In this document: one piece after another, positions 22,846-31,315 of the stretch | Position numbering within the stretch: the stretch's first letter is position 1 | How the letters are laid out: every line of letters starts with the position of its first letter | Source: an uncultured Bacteroidales bacterium | GTDB taxonomy: Bacteria > Bacteroidota > Bacteroidia > Bacteroidales > Muribaculaceae | Direction: 5' to 3' | DNA length: 41,394 nucleotides | Assembly: GCA_947573135.1 (NCBI GenBank) | Contig: CANPDU010000030.1 | Coordinates: forward strand, 1-41,394 | Translations under genes and position numbers: made by a program | The notes under the pieces: model-generated | Told to the model about the DNA's origin: nothing | Databases searched by the model: none | Seen by the model: only the letters and a program-made list of their open reading frames with translations

Positions 22846-23427
22846 ATGGAAACAAAAAGCATAAAAGGAACGCGTACAGAACACAATCTGCTTGCATCGT
22901 TTGCGGGTGAAAGTCAGGCGCGTTCGCGTTACACACTATTTGCAGAGAAAGCACTCGAAGAAGGCTATCAGCAAATTGCAGCCGTATTCATGGAAACAGC
23001 CGAACAAGAACTCAGCCATGCGCGTCAGTTCTTTTCACTCCTCGAAGGGGGCACAGTCACAATTTCGGCAGGTTATCCAGCCGGAGTCGTAGGCGACACC
23101 AAGGCTAATCTTGCCGAAGCCGCCGCAGGCGAGCGCGAAGAATGGAGCGATCTGTATGAAAATTTTGCAAAAGTTGCCCAAGAAGAAGGCTTCCCTCAGA
23201 TCGCCAACCTTTATAAGCTGATCGCCAAGGTCGAAGTTATGCACGAGCAGCGTTACATCAAACTGCTCGAACGCCTCGAAAACGGAACAGAATTCGAGGA
23301 GGCCGAACCGGTTGAATGGATGTGCCGTAAATGCGGCTTCGTCGTCACCGCCAAGTCAGCGCCCAAACGCTGTCCGGTCTGCGGTGCCGATCAGGGATGG
23401 TTCCAGCGCAAAGCTAACAATTACTGA
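22846..23427 (+). CDS. rbr: Rubrerythrin
   Basis: Rubrerythrin reduces hydrogen peroxide in anaerobes with a diiron four-helix domain and a rubredoxin-type iron site. Here the ferritin-like part (residues 1-145) has NLLASFAGESQARSRYTLFA, ETAEQELSHARQFF and IAKVEVMHEQRYIKLLE. The C-terminal rubredoxin centre has the two Cys pairs MCRKCG and CPVCGADQGWF. The length of 193 aa is normal. I see no TAnnTTTG promoter upstream. A bidirectional terminator follows. Confidence 0.95.
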   Translation: METKSIKGTRTEHNLLASFAGESQARSRYTLFAEKALEEGYQQIAAVFMETAEQELSHARQFFSLLEGGTVTISAGYPAGVVGDTKANLAEAAAGEREEWSDLYENFAKVAQEEGFPQIANLYKLIAKVEVMHEQRYIKLLERLENGTEFEEAEPVEWMCRKCGFVVTAKSAPKRCPVCGADQGWFQRKANNY

Positions 23428-23452
23428 AACGCATACAGCTCCTAATAAAATA

Positions 23453-23490
23453 AAAATGTCGGCAGACCATGTAAGTCCGCCGACATTTTT
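23453..23490. terminator. Bidirectional terminator between rbr and hup
   Basis: AAAATGTCGGC pairs with GCCGACATTTT around a 15 nt loop. A-rich and T-rich flanks on both sides serve both convergent genes. Confidence 0.85.
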
Positions 23491-23511
23491 ATTTCTTATG
23501 CGAAACAGCTA

Positions 23512-23784
23512 TTATTTTACTTTATCAGCAAGTTCGGCACCTGCTTTGAATTTAACGACCTTGCGAGCGGCGATTTTGATAGTTTCTTTAGTACGGGGAT
23601 TGATACCAGTGCGAGCGCCTTTTTCAGAAACGGCGAAAGTACCAAAACCGATAAGAGCAACTTTGTCTCCTTCAGCGAGAGCGCCTGCGATAGCTGAGAG
23701 AGTTGCGTCGAGAGCTGCTTTGGCGTCAACTTTTGTAAGATTTGCTTGTGCTGCGATGGCATTAACGAGTTCGGTCTTGTTCAT
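23512..23784 (-). CDS. hup: HU-family DNA-binding protein
   Basis: The 90-residue protein carries all HU landmarks: MNKTELVNAIAAQANLTKVDAKAALDA, GDKVALIGFGTFAVSEKGARTGINPRTKE and the C-terminal KIAARKVVKFKAGAELAD. The GINPRTKE segment is the beta-arm tip with the intercalating proline. HU compacts and bends chromosomal DNA. It is monocistronic, with a promoter at 23823-23852 and a terminator shared with rbr. Confidence 0.96.
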   Translation of the reverse strand: MNKTELVNAIAAQANLTKVDAKAALDATLSAIAGALAEGDKVALIGFGTFAVSEKGARTGINPRTKETIKIAARKVVKFKAGAELADKVK

Positions 23785-23822
23785 AATGAATTAGTTTTTA
23801 GGTTGTTTTTAAATATTTAGCG

Positions 23823-23852
23823 CAAATATAACTGATTAAACTGAATAAACAA
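23823..23852 (-). promoter_or_regulatory. Promoter of hup
   Basis: Minus strand: TTG (23852-23850), 19 bp, TATATTTG (23830-23823), giving a leader of about 30 nt. Confidence 0.62.
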
Positions 23853-23934
23853 CAATTTTTCAAAAAAAAATGCAATTTTTGGATAAAATAAGCTTCATAT
23901 AAGGATAGAGAGGCGCTTTTTGACATATAATTAG

Positions 23935-23942
23935 TACCTTTG
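23935..23942 (+). promoter_or_regulatory. -7 element ahead of the rhomboid operon
   Basis: TACCTTTG matches the -7 consensus, with about 58 nt of leader to ATG 24007. No TTTG/TTG lies at the right distance upstream, so the -33 element is weak. Confidence 0.42.
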
Positions 23943-24006
23943 CATCATCAAGAGATGGCTTGCTCCAAAGTCATCCAAACAACACAAAACTCATTATTTC
24001 CGCAAT

Positions 24007-24816
24007 ATGAATTCATCATCAATAATAGGACGAATCCCGCCGGTAACAAAAAATCTTCTGGCCGTCAATATCCTTATCTGGGCAGTCATGGCACTTTTTC
24101 CGAAGGTAGGATTTTCACTCGATAACGTGCTGGCGCTGTACTACATTGAATCGCCGGCCTTCAAGCCGTTTCAGCTTCTTACCTACATGTTTCTGCACTC
24201 GTCGTTCACTCATCTGTTATTCAACATGTTCGCACTATGGATGTTCGGATCAGTGATCGAACGTGCGCTCGGATCGAAACGCTTTCTGATCTATTACGTA
24301 TCGTGCGGCTTCGGAGCGGCATTGATCCAGGAAGGGGTTTTTGGCATTATGGTGGCTAAATATCACGAGATGTTTTCACCCGAACAATTCGACCAAATCG
24401 CTCAACGAGGACTCAGATTCACCCAAATGATCAGATATGTCCGTGAGACAGGCATAAACAATCTAAGTGTACAAAACATTCAGGACATACAAGCTTTTTT
24501 CGACAATCCAACAATAGATGCACTGAATGAAATTGTGAATACCCCCGTTGTCGGAGCGTCGGGAGCGATTTTCGGCATTCTGCTTGCATTCGGCATGCTG
24601 TTTCCCAACCAGCCGATCTACCTCATGTTCATACCGATACCCCTCAAAGCCAAATGGATGGTACTGGGCTATGGAGTTCTCGAACTGTTTATGGGCGTGA
24701 GCGGCGTGGCATCGAACGTAGCCCACTGGGCACACCTCGGCGGTATGCTCGTCGGAGTGTTTATGATATTATATTGGAAGAAACGCGGAGACTTCAACGA
24801 CCGCTGGTATTTCTGA
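24007..24816 (+). CDS. Rhomboid-family intramembrane serine protease
   Basis: The product has about six membrane helices. The catalytic serine motif is VVGASGAIFGILLAFG (near residue 180) and the catalytic histidine is in VAHWAHLGGMLVGVFM (near 245). The conserved YMFLHSSFTHLLFNMFALWMFG precedes them. An insertion of about 60 polar residues between helices 3 and 4 (around QIAQRGLRFTQMIRYVRE) is typical of Bacteroidetes members. Substrates are unknown. It is first in an operon with a second rhomboid, an EEP phosphatase and an FNT channel. Confidence 0.92.
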   Translation: MNSSSIIGRIPPVTKNLLAVNILIWAVMALFPKVGFSLDNVLALYYIESPAFKPFQLLTYMFLHSSFTHLLFNMFALWMFGSVIERALGSKRFLIYYVSCGFGAALIQEGVFGIMVAKYHEMFSPEQFDQIAQRGLRFTQMIRYVRETGINNLSVQNIQDIQAFFDNPTIDALNEIVNTPVVGASGAIFGILLAFGMLFPNQPIYLMFIPIPLKAKWMVLGYGVLELFMGVSGVASNVAHWAHLGGMLVGVFMILYWKKRGDFNDRWYF

Positions 24817-24835
24817 CCCCGAAGGCACTATCGAC

Positions 24836-25573
24836 GTGGATACCCGGTTGAAGAAAAATCTTAATCCCGTGCTGACGGCGATAATCGCCGCCAATGTGGC
24901 GATGTTTCTGTTTCTGGCGATAGCAGGCATGACCGTCTCCACAGACCTGACACATAATATCGGGCTGAGCCAGTCGGCCGGAGAAGCCCTCCGGCGTCCC
25001 TGGACAATCGTCACCTATTCTCTCGCGCAGGCCAATGTGCTGCAGCTCGTGTTCAATATGCTGTGGCTCTACTGCTTCGGACGACTGCTGATCATGAGAT
25101 GCCGCAGCCTGCACCTATTTATTATATATGTAGCCGGAGCAATCGCCGGAGGGGTGTGTTTCGTCGCGTTTTCGTCACTGATAGGGGTCAATGCGTCGGG
25201 AATGCTTGTCGGCTCTTCGGCCGCCGTCATCGCTGTCGCAGTTGCCGTGGCCGTCATTATGCCCGACACCGAACTCTATCTGCCGCTTTTCGGCCCGACA
25301 AAGATAAAATGGATAGTAACAGTCGTCATAGTGCTTTTCTGTATCGGACTTAGCGCGCCAAACGCCGGTGGTAATCTCGCCCATCTCGGAGGCGTCGCGG
25401 CCGGTGCCACAGGCGCCCTGATCATTAAGCGCCGTGAATCCCGACCGGGTATCAGGACCATCAAGAATGAATACGGAGCACTAGTCAATAAGATACGTCT
25501 ATCGGGCTATGAGGCCCTGTCGGCACATGAGAAGCGTCGTTTTTTTGAACTGTCAAGCAAAAAACAATCATGA
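24836..25573 (+). CDS. Second rhomboid-family protein
   Basis: GTG 24836 is the only reasonable start, 19 nt after the previous stop. The product is 245 aa with six helices. The active-site elements are altered but present: MLVGSSAAVIAV in place of G-A-S-G-A, and NLAHLGGVAAGATG with the histidine. YSLAQANVLQLVFNMLWLYCFG replaces the usual H-x-x-x-x-H-x-x-x-N segment, so it lacks those histidines. It may be an active divergent protease or a pseudoprotease partner of the upstream rhomboid. The C-terminal ~50 residues are cytosolic and basic. Confidence 0.85.
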   Translation: MDTRLKKNLNPVLTAIIAANVAMFLFLAIAGMTVSTDLTHNIGLSQSAGEALRRPWTIVTYSLAQANVLQLVFNMLWLYCFGRLLIMRCRSLHLFIIYVAGAIAGGVCFVAFSSLIGVNASGMLVGSSAAVIAVAVAVAVIMPDTELYLPLFGPTKIKWIVTVVIVLFCIGLSAPNAGGNLAHLGGVAAGATGALIIKRRESRPGIRTIKNEYGALVNKIRLSGYEALSAHEKRRFFELSSKKQS

Positions 25574-26712
25574 GCAATAAAACAAAAAACGACGGCAAAC
25601 CGACCACACGTTCTGTCTGGCACAAGATAGTGACCGGTGTTCTGCTTACCGCTGACGCCGGCGTAGCATTGGGCCTTACAGTGTCGGCTTATGCAGGGTC
25701 GATCAATCCTGTCAGTCATCCGACCGCACCGGCAGTGGCAATGACATTTCCCATATGGCTGGCGGCAGCTGTCGCCGCACTTGTAGTCACACTGCTTGTC
25801 AGAATAAAGATCGCGCCCGTCATCGGGCTCGGCATCATAGCATCGTTGCCGTCGATACTCAATTTCTCGCCGCTTCATCTCCCCGGAAAACCGGTCAGCG
25901 AAGACAACAGCTTCACACTGATGAGCTACAACGTCTTTGGGCTTAAATCGCAGCATGACCAATATCCCGGTGATGTCAACCCGACGCTGAGCTATATAAT
26001 AAATCAGGATCCTGACATCGTCTGCATGCAGGAAATGCATGCACTGTACGCTTCGCCGAGTCAGCATGTCACAGCGGCTCAGATCGACTCGATCCATCAT
26101 CAGTATCCTTATGTCCTTATCGCAAACGAGAGTCAGGCCATCTTCTCGAAATTTCCCGTCGAACCCGTTCAGACCGGTTTCCAGCACCGTAAAGAAAGCG
26201 GAGCGGCAAACCTCGGATGTTTCAGAGCCGAGATCCACGGCAAGAAGATAACGATCTTCAATGTACATCTGCAATCGTTCTCACTGGGTCCGCAGGAAAG
26301 AGAAATGTTCAAGGATCTGGCGCGTCTCAAAGGCTCAGAGCAGGAGATAGCAAACATGAGGTCGCACCTGATCAACAAGATACGCGAAGCCGCACCTCAA
26401 CGCGTGACCGACACCGAGGAACTGATCAGATATATCAAAAAATACGGCGGCCCGAATGTGATCATATGCGGCGACTTCAACGACGTGCCCGGCAGCTATC
26501 CCCTCAGGATGCTAGCCGAAGAGCATTTCAGAGAAGTATATCCCGAAGTTGGCTTCGGGCCGATGATTACTTATAATTCAGGAGGTTTCTATTTCAGAAT
26601 CGACCATATACTCTATAGAGGCGATATGCGTCCGGTCAGCATGTCGCGCGGCAGTCTGAAATCATCAGATCACTATCCGATCACAGCAACATTCGAAATA
26701 ACCGATCAATAA
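25570..26712 (+). CDS. Membrane-anchored endonuclease/exonuclease/phosphatase-family protein
   Basis: ATG overlaps the preceding stop (ATGA). Residues 1-105 hold about three membrane helices. The EEP catalytic domain follows with every key residue: YNVFG, VCMQEMHA (metal Glu), FNVHLQSF, VIICGDFNDVPGSYP, FRIDHILYRGD and SSDHYPITATFE. The fold cleaves phosphodiesters or phosphomonoesters. A membrane anchor and an apparent position outside the cytoplasm argue for lipid or extracellular nucleic-acid substrates rather than DNA repair. That last point is inference. Confidence 0.9.
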   Translation: MSNKTKNDGKPTTRSVWHKIVTGVLLTADAGVALGLTVSAYAGSINPVSHPTAPAVAMTFPIWLAAAVAALVVTLLVRIKIAPVIGLGIIASLPSILNFSPLHLPGKPVSEDNSFTLMSYNVFGLKSQHDQYPGDVNPTLSYIINQDPDIVCMQEMHALYASPSQHVTAAQIDSIHHQYPYVLIANESQAIFSKFPVEPVQTGFQHRKESGAANLGCFRAEIHGKKITIFNVHLQSFSLGPQEREMFKDLARLKGSEQEIANMRSHLINKIREAAPQRVTDTEELIRYIKKYGGPNVIICGDFNDVPGSYPLRMLAEEHFREVYPEVGFGPMITYNSGGFYFRIDHILYRGDMRPVSMSRGSLKSSDHYPITATFEITDQ

Positions 26713-26718
26713 TACGTC

Positions 26719-27495
26719 ATGCCAGTCAAATCACCAGCCGAAGTTATCGATACAGCCGTCGACAACGGCTGCAAAAAAACGTCACTCAACACATCACGTC
26801 TGATCACGCTAAGCATACTCGCCGGCGCCTATATCGCTCTGGGAGGAGCATTGTCGCTGATCGCGGGATACGGATTTCCCGATGCGCCCGCCGCCTTGCA
26901 GAAAATAATCAGCGGATGTGTGTTCCCAATCGGCCTGATCCTTATAGTAGTGCTGGGCGGAGAACTTTTCACAGGCAATAACGCAATGCTTGTGCCGGCG
27001 TTCATGAACCGGCATTATGGAGCCGGCGCGGTAGTGCGCAACTGGACGATCGTATATTTCGGCAACTTCATCGGAGCGGTCGCCTTCGCGTGGCTGATGG
27101 TCTCGCTCACCGGTCTTGTCGACGGGGAGCCTTACAGGTCGGCCATCCTCCGCGTGGCCGAGACGAAGGTGTCGCTGTCGTGGCTCGTTGTGTTTCTGCG
27201 CGGCATCGGAGCCAACTGGTGTGTCTGTCTGGCCGTCTGGCTGGCCATGTCGGGGCGCCGACTGTCAGAAAAGATGATCGCATGCTGGCTGCCGGTGATG
27301 GCCTTTGTCGTCCTTGGCTATGAACACTGCATAGCCAACATGTTTTTCATACCGCTGGGCATGATGCAGGGCGCTGATGTCAGCATATCGGCCTTCGCAA
27401 TCGACAATCTCATCCCGGCCACACTGGGCAACATCGTCGGCGGCGCGATCTTTGTCGGCATGCCTCACGCAATGCTTTATCTCAAAAAGCGCTGA
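26719..27495 (+). CDS. Formate/nitrite transporter-family channel
   Basis: The product has 258 aa and six helices. FNT signatures are GGELFTGNNAMLVPAFMN (the omega-loop region), VYFGNFIGAVAF, IGANWCVCLAVWLAMS, GYEHCIANMFFIPLGMM (with the central-pore histidine) and GNIVGGAIFVGMPH. These pentameric channels pass formate, nitrite, hydrosulfide or lactate. The substrate is not set by context, since no pyruvate formate-lyase or nitrite reductase gene is near. It is the last gene of the rhomboid operon, 6 nt behind the EEP gene. Confidence 0.92.
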   Translation: MPVKSPAEVIDTAVDNGCKKTSLNTSRLITLSILAGAYIALGGALSLIAGYGFPDAPAALQKIISGCVFPIGLILIVVLGGELFTGNNAMLVPAFMNRHYGAGAVVRNWTIVYFGNFIGAVAFAWLMVSLTGLVDGEPYRSAILRVAETKVSLSWLVVFLRGIGANWCVCLAVWLAMSGRRLSEKMIACWLPVMAFVVLGYEHCIANMFFIPLGMMQGADVSISAFAIDNLIPATLGNIVGGAIFVGMPHAMLYLKKR

Positions 27496-27498
27496 GCG

Positions 27499-28134
27499 TC
27501 AGAAATTATATCCTACGGCGATGCTGACTGTATTACGGCGTATGCGGTCCTTACTTTCCGGAGTTGTGAACGTCGCCATCGGTGAAATTCCTATCGCTCC
27601 GCTGACGGCGAGATAATACTGCCGGTTGTAAGTAGCCGTCAAGCCGAAACCCCACTGCGCGTCAAAGCAATTCCAGCCATAATCAAACAGATTTGTCGAG
27701 CCGGTCGGCGCAGGGCCCTCGAAATCAGGTTGAAGACGGGCTTTCGTCGTGCAGTTAAGATTTATCCACGGTCCGGTATAGCCTGCAAGTTCGAAGTTGT
27801 CGAACATTTCGAAACGATATCCGACATTCAGCGGAACTCTGACACCGAAATTACGCACCGATCCGTCGTATACCGCGCCATCGACCTCCACGGGACGAAT
27901 GCCCATCGTGTTATAGAACACTCCGGCACCGGGTTCGAAATAGACATGACTGCCTATACCTATATTATAGATACCAAGAAGCGTAAAACCCGAACCGTTG
28001 TTGATTCCGTCGTTGCTTCCGGCCGGATGCGTGACATCGAACGACAGTCTCACACCGAAATAATTGCCGGACTGCGCCGACAGCACCACAGGAAATACTG
28101 CCGCCAAAGCGGCGATCAATAATCTATTCATCAT
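27499..28134 (-). CDS. PorT-like outer-membrane beta-barrel protein
   Basis: The signal peptide is MMNRLLIAALAAVFPVVLSAQ. Alternating hydrophobic strands follow: YFGVRLSFDVTHPAG, GFTLLGIYNIGIGSHVYFEPG, RVPLNVGYRFEMFDNFELAGYTG and a terminal aromatic strand NTVSIAVGYNF, which fits BAM recognition. This is the eight-stranded 'outer membrane beta-barrel' (PorT family) group. The function is structural or unknown. It is convergent with the FNT gene, with only 3 nt between the stops and no obvious terminator. Confidence 0.86.
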   Translation of the reverse strand: MMNRLLIAALAAVFPVVLSAQSGNYFGVRLSFDVTHPAGSNDGINNGSGFTLLGIYNIGIGSHVYFEPGAGVFYNTMGIRPVEVDGAVYDGSVRNFGVRVPLNVGYRFEMFDNFELAGYTGPWINLNCTTKARLQPDFEGPAPTGSTNLFDYGWNCFDAQWGFGLTATYNRQYYLAVSGAIGISPMATFTTPESKDRIRRNTVSIAVGYNF

Positions 28135-28262
28135 TAACTATATCAGTCAAAAAGTTGAAACTTATAATTTATCAACAAACGAACAGCGTGTTTTGCTCAT
28201 ATAACAGTCCCTAAGATCTTAAAACAGTATCTAAATCCAAAGCCATTTCAGCCACGACATTG

Positions 28263-28293
28263 TTTGATATAAGAAAGAATGTTATTAATTTTG
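28263..28293 (+). promoter_or_regulatory. Promoter of the ThiE-like to MATE operon, nearly leaderless
   Basis: TTTG at 28263-28266, 19 bp, TAATTTTG at 28286-28293. The start codon ATG lies at 28301, only 7 nt past the -7 element, so the predicted transcript begins at or next to the ATG. Confidence 0.75.
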
Positions 28294-28300
28294 CAACACC

Positions 28301-28897
28301 ATGTTACAATTTATCGCACAAACTAACGACCGTTATTCGGTCGCAGAAACAGTCCAGATGGCAATCGAAGGCGGTTGTCGCTGGATACAATTACATTTGC
28401 CCGAGATGTCAGACGATGATATCAAGGCTTTAGCCCCCGACATCATCGCGATCTGTCGCGACGCCTCTGCTTTCCTGATGATCGAGGACCGGCCCGAACT
28501 GGCCCGCGAGCTGGGGCTCCACGGCGTCCATGTTGTCACAGTCTCCGACCGCTCGGCGGCAAAAATACGTGAAGAACTCGGCCCCGAGGCCGTGATAGGC
28601 GTCGACGTGACAAGTGCCGCAGGCATAACGGCTCTGAGAAACGCCGACATCGACTATGTCACCCTGCCGGCCGATATGGCCGTCGGAGAAATAACCGAAC
28701 TTGTCAGCACCGTGCGCGACGCCGGCATCGAGACGCCGATCGTGGCCACCGGCGACATCACCCCCGAAGACGCCCTCGTCTACATGGCGGCGGGAGTGTC
28801 GGGCATAGCCACCGGCCGGCCGATCATCGACGCCAAAGATCCGGTAGCAGAAGTCAGACTGATGCTCGACTGTCTCAACGGGAAAATAGATTCATAA
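28301..28897 (+). CDS. ThiE-like (thiamine-phosphate synthase family) protein
   Basis: This TIM-barrel protein of 198 aa has a ThiE outline: FIAQTNDRYSVAETVQMAIEGGCRWIQLHLP, FLMIEDRPELARELGLHGVHVV, VIGVDVTSAAGITAL, DYVTLPA, PIVATGDITPEDALVYMAAGVSGIATG. Several ThiE active-site elements differ: the usual G-V-H-(L/V)-G-Q-x-D reads GVHVVTVSD, and the S-x-H motif reads DVTSAAG. No other thiamine gene is nearby. It could be a divergent synthase or a reassigned relative. It leads a six-gene operon on envelope functions. Confidence 0.78.
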   Translation: MLQFIAQTNDRYSVAETVQMAIEGGCRWIQLHLPEMSDDDIKALAPDIIAICRDASAFLMIEDRPELARELGLHGVHVVTVSDRSAAKIREELGPEAVIGVDVTSAAGITALRNADIDYVTLPADMAVGEITELVSTVRDAGIETPIVATGDITPEDALVYMAAGVSGIATGRPIIDAKDPVAEVRLMLDCLNGKIDS

Positions 28898-28907
28898 ACG
28901 GCATAAC

Positions 28908-29945
28908 ATGGTCAGGGAACTGTCAAAGACACTGTGGAAGATGCTGTTGCCGATAGCAATCGGCATCGCGGTCGTCGTGTGGATGTTTCACGACGAATTC
29001 AATCCTGCGGTCTTTGCCGGCTTCGAATTCACATGGCGCACGGCCGCGGCGCTTACAGCGGCGCTTGTCTTTGTCGCCGGGCGTGATTTCGGACTGTCAT
29101 GGAGATTTCACACCATCGCCGAAGGCGATCTGTCGTGGGACCGGGCAGTCAAAGTCGACCTCATGTGCGCTTTTACCTCTGCGATCACTCCGTCGGTCGT
29201 CGGTGGGAGTGCCCTGGCTGTCTTCTATCTCAACCGCGAGGGCATCAACGTCGGACGCGCCACAACACTGACTCTCACGACATTGTTTCTCGACGAACTT
29301 TTTTTTGTAATCTTCTGCCCCATTCTGGTGCTGATACTGCCGGCTGAAGATCTTTTCGCAGCCTGTGAATCTCAGTCCTTTGTCGACGGCATTCAGATCG
29401 TCTTCTGGCTCGTCTATGCCGGCATCGTAATCTGGACAGCCATACTGTTTGCCGGCATAATCGCACGGCCTCAGGCTGTTGCGTCAGTCCTTCACACCAT
29501 ATTCCGCTGGAAGCCCCTGCGCCGCTGGCAGAGCAATATCGACCGCACGACCGACAACATGCTTGAGACATCGGCATTTGTCAAACAGGCTTCCAGACGT
29601 TGGTGGCTCAACGTATTCGCCGCCACTGTCGTGTCGTGGTTCTCGCGCTATCTTGTGGTCAACGCCCTTTTCTGGGGCTTTGTGCCGTCGGCGTCGGGTC
29701 TGCTTGTATTCGGGCGTCAGTTCGTTGTATGGGTCGTGCTGATGGTCAGTCCTACGCCCGGCGGCAGCGGCATCAGCGAATGGCTTTTCACCAATTATTA
29801 CGGCGACCTTATCGGCAATGTCAGCATAGCGCTGATACTCGCCCTTATCTGGCGTGTGCTCAGCTACTATATATATCTTATAGCCGGATGCTGTCTGCTG
29901 CCATCCTATTTCTCAAAACGCAAACATAAAACCGTGCGACAATGA
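28908..29945 (+). CDS. Flippase-like integral membrane protein (LPG synthase TM / UPF0104 family)
   Basis: The 345-aa protein has about eight helices. The sequence order GRDFGLSWRFHTIAEGDLSWDRAV, VDLMCAFTSAITPSVVGGSALAVFYLNREG and VWVVLMVSPTPGGSGISEWLF is characteristic of the lysylphosphatidylglycerol synthase transmembrane / YbhN-like family (P-x-x-x-G/S-x-A and S-P-T-P-G-G-x-G motifs). The aminoacyl-transferase domain is absent, so lipid flipping rather than synthesis is the family expectation. The stop overlaps the next start by 4 nt. Confidence 0.86.
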   Translation: MVRELSKTLWKMLLPIAIGIAVVVWMFHDEFNPAVFAGFEFTWRTAAALTAALVFVAGRDFGLSWRFHTIAEGDLSWDRAVKVDLMCAFTSAITPSVVGGSALAVFYLNREGINVGRATTLTLTTLFLDELFFVIFCPILVLILPAEDLFAACESQSFVDGIQIVFWLVYAGIVIWTAILFAGIIARPQAVASVLHTIFRWKPLRRWQSNIDRTTDNMLETSAFVKQASRRWWLNVFAATVVSWFSRYLVVNALFWGFVPSASGLLVFGRQFVVWVVLMVSPTPGGSGISEWLFTNYYGDLIGNVSIALILALIWRVLSYYIYLIAGCCLLPSYFSKRKHKTVRQ

Positions 29946-31315
29946 AACACTCACTCCGTCTTTTCATCACATTTCTCCTTACTGCCGTCTGTCTGCCGGT
30001 CACTGCCGAAGCTGCGACGAAAATAATAGTGCTGCCGCTTGAGGACGAAATCGACGCGCGCGCATGGCAACACACACGTCGTGCCTGCGACAAGGCTGTT
30101 GCCGAAAATGCCGGACTCTTTGTCGTGAGAATGAACACATACGGGGGCGCACTCGACGCCGCCGACTCGATACGCACGGCGTTGCTTCGGCTACCGATGC
30201 CGACAGTCGCTTACATCGACCACAACGCCGCCTCGGCCGGAGCCCTTATAGCTCTGGCATGCGACAGTGTGTTCATGACTCCCGGCTCAAGCATCGGAGC
30301 AGCCACGGTCGTCGACGGTCAGGGACAGCCGATGCCCGACAAATATCAGGCTTACATGAGCTCGATCATGCGCAGCACGGCCGAACATCACGGCAAATGG
30401 CTGGCGCCGGGCGACAGCGTTCTGTCGTGGCGACGCGATCCGTCGGTCGCCGCATCGATGGTCAACCCCGAAAAAGTCACCGCATTTTCGACTTCCGAGG
30501 CACTCGACGCCGGTTTTTCCGACGGCACAGTCGAGTCTGTCGACGAGATGCTCAGGCACCTCGGCATTACTGACAACGACACCGAAGTGTTCCGCCCTAC
30601 CCTGACAGACGACATAATCGGCTTTCTCTGCAATGCCGGAGTGAGAGCCATTCTTGTCATGCTCATACTCGGCGGCATCTACATGGAGATGCATACTCCG
30701 GGGCTCGGAGTCGCTGCTGCCGTAGCCCTTGTGGCGAGCTTCCTCTACTTCCTGCCGATGCTGATCACAGGCACCCTTCCGGCATGGATTGTCATTACTC
30801 TTGTGGCCGGAATAGTCTTAATCGCGCTCGAACTGTTTGTCATTCCCGGCTTCGGAGTATGCGGCATCGCCGGTATAGCAGCAGTTGTCGTGGCATTATG
30901 TGCGGCCATCATCCCTACAGAAAACAGCGGCGACGGCAGCATCACACTCGCTGTCCTGGCCCGTCCGATGATTATCGTAGGCATAGGCATTGTGGCAGCA
31001 GTCGGTCTTGTGGGCTGGCTGACTTCGCGTCACGGCCCGAAATTCTTCCGACGCCACTCAGAGCTGATGCTTACTCAGGATATCAAAGACGGCTATATCG
31101 GTGTCGACATGGGTCCGGCGCGTCTTGTCGGCCACAAAGCTGTGGCAATGACCGACATGCGTCCGTCAGGAAAGATACTGTCAGACGGCGAGGTCTACGA
31201 CGCCGTATCGACAGGGTCTTTTATAGACGCCGGACAGCATGTCAGGATAACACGCTATGAAAACGCGCAGCTTTATGTCGAACCAACACAGTTAACCCCA
31301 GAAGAACAGTCATGA
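29942..31315 (+). CDS. NfeD-family membrane-bound ClpP-class serine protease
   Basis: The signal peptide is MKHSLRLFITFLLTAVCLPVTAEA. The ClpP-like domain spans about 25-200: YGGALDAADSIRTALL, DHNAASAGALIALACDSVFM with the catalytic Ser in SAGA, and SSIGAA. Four or five membrane helices follow at about 225-360. A C-terminal OB-fold NfeD domain covers about 385-455 (GYIGVDMGPARLVGHKAVAMTD). In other bacteria these pair with SPFH/flotillin proteins in membrane organisation; none is encoded here. The stop overlaps kdsB by 4 nt. Confidence 0.9.
   Translation: MKHSLRLFITFLLTAVCLPVTAEAATKIIVLPLEDEIDARAWQHTRRACDKAVAENAGLFVVRMNTYGGALDAADSIRTALLRLPMPTVAYIDHNAASAGALIALACDSVFMTPGSSIGAATVVDGQGQPMPDKYQAYMSSIMRSTAEHHGKWLAPGDSVLSWRRDPSVAASMVNPEKVTAFSTSEALDAGFSDGTVESVDEMLRHLGITDNDTEVFRPTLTDDIIGFLCNAGVRAILVMLILGGIYMEMHTPGLGVAAAVALVASFLYFLPMLITGTLPAWIVITLVAGIVLIALELFVIPGFGVCGIAGIAAVVVALCAAIIPTENSGDGSITLAVLARPMIIVGIGIVAAVGLVGWLTSRHGPKFFRRHSELMLTQDIKDGYIGVDMGPARLVGHKAVAMTDMRPSGKILSDGEVYDAVSTGSFIDAGQHVRITRYENAQLYVEPTQLTPEEQS

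Noticed and set aside
23935-24125. Possible small gene 23940-24125 ahead of the first rhomboid
   Set aside because: It lies in another frame over the rhomboid start and the predicted transcription start. The rhomboid frame explains the sequence.
25507-26274. 255-codon minus-strand frame opposite the EEP gene
   Set aside because: It is fully antisense to a gene with clear catalytic motifs. Its translation is rich in Arg, Cys and Asp with no domain.
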